A stretch of 18,536 nt of DNA from positions 309,748-328,283 of the forward strand of contig MU646553.1 of assembly GCA_026770585.1 (NCBI GenBank). The letters are read 5' to 3'. Within the stretch, counting starts at the first letter, position 1. Each line of letters begins with the position of its first letter. This stretch comes from Baffinella frigidus (lineage: Eukaryota; Cryptophyceae; Cryptomonadales; Baffinellaceae). Positions 16,446 through 18,536 of the stretch are shown piece by piece. The notes beneath the pieces are model-generated. The model made no database searches and was not told where the DNA came from. It saw nothing but the letters and a program-made list of their open reading frames with translations. A program made the translations under genes and the position numbers.

Positions 16446-16699
16446 TGGGGTTGAGTGTTTGGGATTTTATGGTTTGCTGGTTGCCAGGTTACCACATGAC
16501 AATGTACCGACTTAAACTTACGGTATCTCAATCGTGTTATAAGTACTGAGAAACCAACTACCGCAACCGGGCAGGAAACGAAGAGCGCTTTACAAAGGGA
16601 GGCCACCAGTCACTGCATGTTTCGGGCAACGTTCCTAGAGACGTAACCCCGTGAGGGCTTTGCGTTGCTTCGTCTCCTGTCGTTTTTGTCTTGGATGTG

Positions 16700-16739
16700 A
16701 AATCCCCGAAATTCCCTGTTTACACAATTTGGGGGATTT
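16700..16739. repeat. 14-bp hairpin
   Basis: AAATCCCCGAAATT (16700-16713) against AATTTGGGGGATTT (16726-16739), one mismatch, followed by TTTTTG. Resembles a foldback; no gene next to it that it could terminate. Confidence 0.7.
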
Positions 16740-17008
16740 TTTGTACCTTGTGTCTGCGGACTTGTTCACTCGAAAACAAACACGAGGGGACACGAGTCAA
16801 CGACACTCTTCGTCAAACGCAAAAAGACGACGTTAGGTTTTACGCGACTTCTTATTAAAGAGTCCTAGGGTCCTGCAATATGCGTATTTCTAGAAGGCTA
16901 GGACACGACACAGGGGCGTCTCGAATTCAAGAAGCCGCACCCCCCTCCAGAACCACCGCAGGGTCCCCGGGACAGGACTACGTGCATTGTCGACCTGTTC
17001 TACATCCA

Positions 17009-17394
17009 CAGGCGTACCTCGCTCATAAGAAACCGCCCCTCCCCTCTCAGGACCCTGCGGTTCTACAGAAGGGCACTGGCTAGAAAGGCGGCATGGGGCC
17101 GAAGGGCGGACTGAGGCCGCGTGTCGTCAGAGTGTTTGACTGGAGGAGAACCGGGTTCCTCCGATCCGCCGAGAGATACGCCCCTGGTTCCTTCCTGGAG
17201 GAACCGGGAGGAACTGTCGTGTCGGACGTGGCCGAAAGTGGACACTCGGCTAAAGTGGACGTGACTTGAGTAAAGTCACTCCGACTATGCCTACATGGGG
17301 GATATCCCCAGGTATCCCCAGAGCGGTAGGCCTCTGCCTATGGCCCTATCATGGTCCTAGGGGGTGGCGCTTTCTTATGAGAGAGGTACCCCTG
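17009..17394. mobile_element. CAGGGG TIR element, 386 bp, larger copy
   Basis: Arms CAGGCGTACCTCGCTCATAA (left) and TTATGAGAGAGGTACCCCTG (right), flanked by CA on both sides (17007-17008, 17395-17396). Unlike the short copies it carries about 320 bp of interior, including a 58-codon ORF (17093-17269, MGPKGGLRPRVVRVFDWRRT…) and a segment (17271-17320) related to the 15142-15203 foldback. No transposase motif seen; the ORF is unrecognised. Confidence 0.7.
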
Positions 17395-17400
17395 CATTGT

Positions 17401-17452
17401 AGACCGCTCTCACTCTCTCTCTCCTCCCCACTCCCCCCTCTCTCTCTTTTGA
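17401..17452. repeat. CT-rich microsatellite
   Basis: (CT)n/(CTCC)n pyrimidine tract ending TTTTGAG, positioned like a polypyrimidine tract and acceptor for the frame that follows. Confidence 0.85.
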
Positions 17453-17690
17453 GCTCCAGCGGTCGGGTGCGAAGCACCTCTCTCCGAAACAGCCTCTCGT
17501 CCAAAAAGAAAAAGCGCATCGCCCGAAAGACGCCCCCGCGGGGGTGCTACATGGGACACTCGCGAATGAATTTTATTGGTTCACTACGTTGCAGCAACTT
17601 GCAGCTCAAGATCCTGAGCTTCGGGAGGCGGCATGCGCCTCCCTGCGCAAGCAGAGCGGCACGTGCGGTCGAGGCTCGATGGGGTCACAG
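17446..17690 (+). CDS. Probable exon of an unrecognised gene
   Basis: Frame open from the CT tract: LQRSGAKHLSPKQPLVQKEK, then AHRPKDAPAGVLHGTLANEF, YWFTTLQQLAAQDPELREAA, CASLRKQSGT. Amphipathic, balanced charge, no repeats, and typical of the coding composition of the confirmed exons. Boundaries uncertain: acceptor probably near 17452-17460, donor somewhere near 17660-17692 before the GA microsatellite. I cannot name a family. Confidence 0.5.
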
Positions 17691-17691
17691 G

Positions 17692-17763
17692 GGTACCAGA
17701 GAGAGAGGGAGGAAGGGAGGGAGGGAGGGGGAGAGAGAGGGAGAGAGAGAGGGAGAGACAGGC
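17692..17763. repeat. GA/GGGA microsatellite
   Basis: (GA)n, (GGGA)n and GGAGG tracts between the probable exon and the next TIR element. Confidence 0.95.
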
Positions 17764-17806
17764 GTTTATTGACGCCAGCACGGCAACCACGCACATTCTT
17801 CATGTA

Positions 17807-18052
17807 CAGGGGTACCTCGCTCATAAGAAAGTTCATGCCGCTAGGACCCCATCCCTTAATTGGCCAGTAGGCTGATACGCCCTACCGTAGGGCCCTGGGA
17901 ACTGCGTAGGACCTCAGGGGGTCTATTTGGACCTCAGGGGATCTATTTGGACCCTAAATCCCTGGAAACTTGAGGGATGGTAGGCCTATGCCTAGGGCCC
18001 TACGGTGGTCCCAGGGGGGGTGCAGTTTCTCATGATGAGCAAGATACCCCTG
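17807..18052. mobile_element. CAGGGGTACC TIR element, 246 bp
   Basis: Left arm CAGGGGTACCTCGCTCATAA, right arm decayed (…GAGCAAGATACCCCTG), TA on both flanks. The interior contains a 20-bp tandem duplication GGACCTCAGGGGRTCTATTT (17909-17948) and a segment shared with 1357-1380. Confidence 0.85.
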
Positions 18053-18119
18053 TAGAGAGCCCTCAGCGCCCCCTTTTCCATCTTGTCCAACGTCCGTTCC
18101 ATGATGCCCAGCACACTCA

Positions 18120-18355
18120 CTTCTACACCCTACACTTCCACACCCTACACCTTACACCCTACAGGGGTACCTCGCGCATAAGAAACGCCAACCCCCCTAG
18201 GATCAACATAGGGCCCTAGGCATAGGCCTACTGTAGGGTCCTAGGAGGAGCGGGTTTCTCATGAGCGAGGCACCCCTGTACACCCCTACACCCCTACCCC
18301 CTACCCCTCTTCACCCTACACCCTACACCCCTACACCCTATACCCTAAACCCTAC
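18120..18355. repeat. CCCTACA-type heptamers
   Basis: CCCTACA units at 18125-18165 and 18279-18355; the 117-bp TIR element at 18162 has inserted into or beside them. Confidence 0.85.
18162..18278. mobile_element. CAGGGGTACC TIR element, 117 bp, complete
   Basis: Arms CAGGGGTACCTCGCGCATAA and CTCATGAGCGAGGCACCCCTG, flanked by TA on both sides (18160-18161, 18279-18280). Closely similar to 15300-15413. Confidence 0.88.
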
Positions 18356-18448
18356 GGGTAACGGAGAGAAGAGACAGCGAGAGGTTTCTTCCGCGATTAC
18401 TCCCAGGAGACAAACCCTAACCCCGAAGGGTCTCGGGAGAAAGATCTA

Positions 18449-18536
18449 CAGGGGTACTTCGCTCATAAGAAACTACCCCCCCCCCCTGGGAGCACCGTAT
18501 GGCCCTGGCATAGGCCTACTGTAGGGTCCTAGGGGG
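18449..18536. mobile_element. CAGGGGTACC TIR element, cut by window end
   Basis: Left arm CAGGGGTACTTCGCTCATAA preceded by TA, interior as in the other short copies up to the last base of the window. Confidence 0.85.

Noticed and set aside
16700-16745. Rho-independent-like terminator (hairpin plus T run)
   Set aside because: The setting is eukaryotic and no gene ends next to it; more likely a foldback repeat.
17807-18536. Peptides such as YRGTSLIRN as members of a protein family
   Set aside because: They are translations of the TIR arms of a non-coding element and occur in several frames and both strands.
1-18536. CRISPR array, tRNA, rRNA or bacterial genes
   Set aside because: Repeats are 7-nt tandems without unique spacers; no A/B-box pair with a cloverleaf, no rRNA core sequence, no Shine-Dalgarno-led operon structure.

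Overview
The window looks like nuclear DNA from a eukaryotic microalga. It has GC-rich exons with GC-rich third codon positions, GT-AG introns, and dense arrays of the TTTAGGG-type (plant/algal) telomere heptamer and its variants. There is no bacterial operon layout and no single long credible ORF. A cryptophyte-like alga would fit, but the sequence alone does not settle the lineage. By splicing exons by hand (keeping reading frame, splice phase and protein-family motifs consistent) I recover two divergently transcribed multi-exon genes that plain ORF calling misses. Gene 1 (minus strand, 7986 down to 222, running off the left edge) is a TBC1D15/17-type Rab GTPase-activating protein: 16 exons, 460 codons, with an N-terminal Rab-binding domain (DUF3548-like) followed by the start of the TBC domain. 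Gene 2 (plus strand, 8447-14834) is complete: 13 exons, 369 codons, encoding a membrane-anchored member of the eukaryotic DUF218-like family (relatives of fission yeast C57A10.07). The 460 bp between the two ATGs should hold both promoters. Layout: 1-7986 RabGAP exons separated by introns full of heptamer arrays, mostly TTTAGGG on the plus strand; 7987-8446 shared promoter; 8447-14834 the DUF218-like gene, its introns mostly CCCTAAA on the plus strand; 14835-18536 gene-poor downstream DNA with a family of short terminal-inverted-repeat (TIR) elements beginning CAGGGGTACC, other foldback repeats, microsatellites and one probable exon of an unrecognised gene (about 17446-17690). The most striking observation is that about two thirds of the 29 exons have one or more partial copies of their own edge, often with the splice site, inside the neighbouring intron, usually separated from the true exon by telomere-like heptamer repeats. 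In gene 2, differences between exon and copy are nearly all synonymous. In most introns of both genes the heptamer arrays are C-rich on the transcribed gene's sense strand, and they often form the pyrimidine tract before the real 3' splice site. This suggests introns that were created or inflated by a process coupling exon-edge duplication with telomere-like filler DNA. The two proteins have no obvious shared pathway beyond probable membrane or endomembrane roles.
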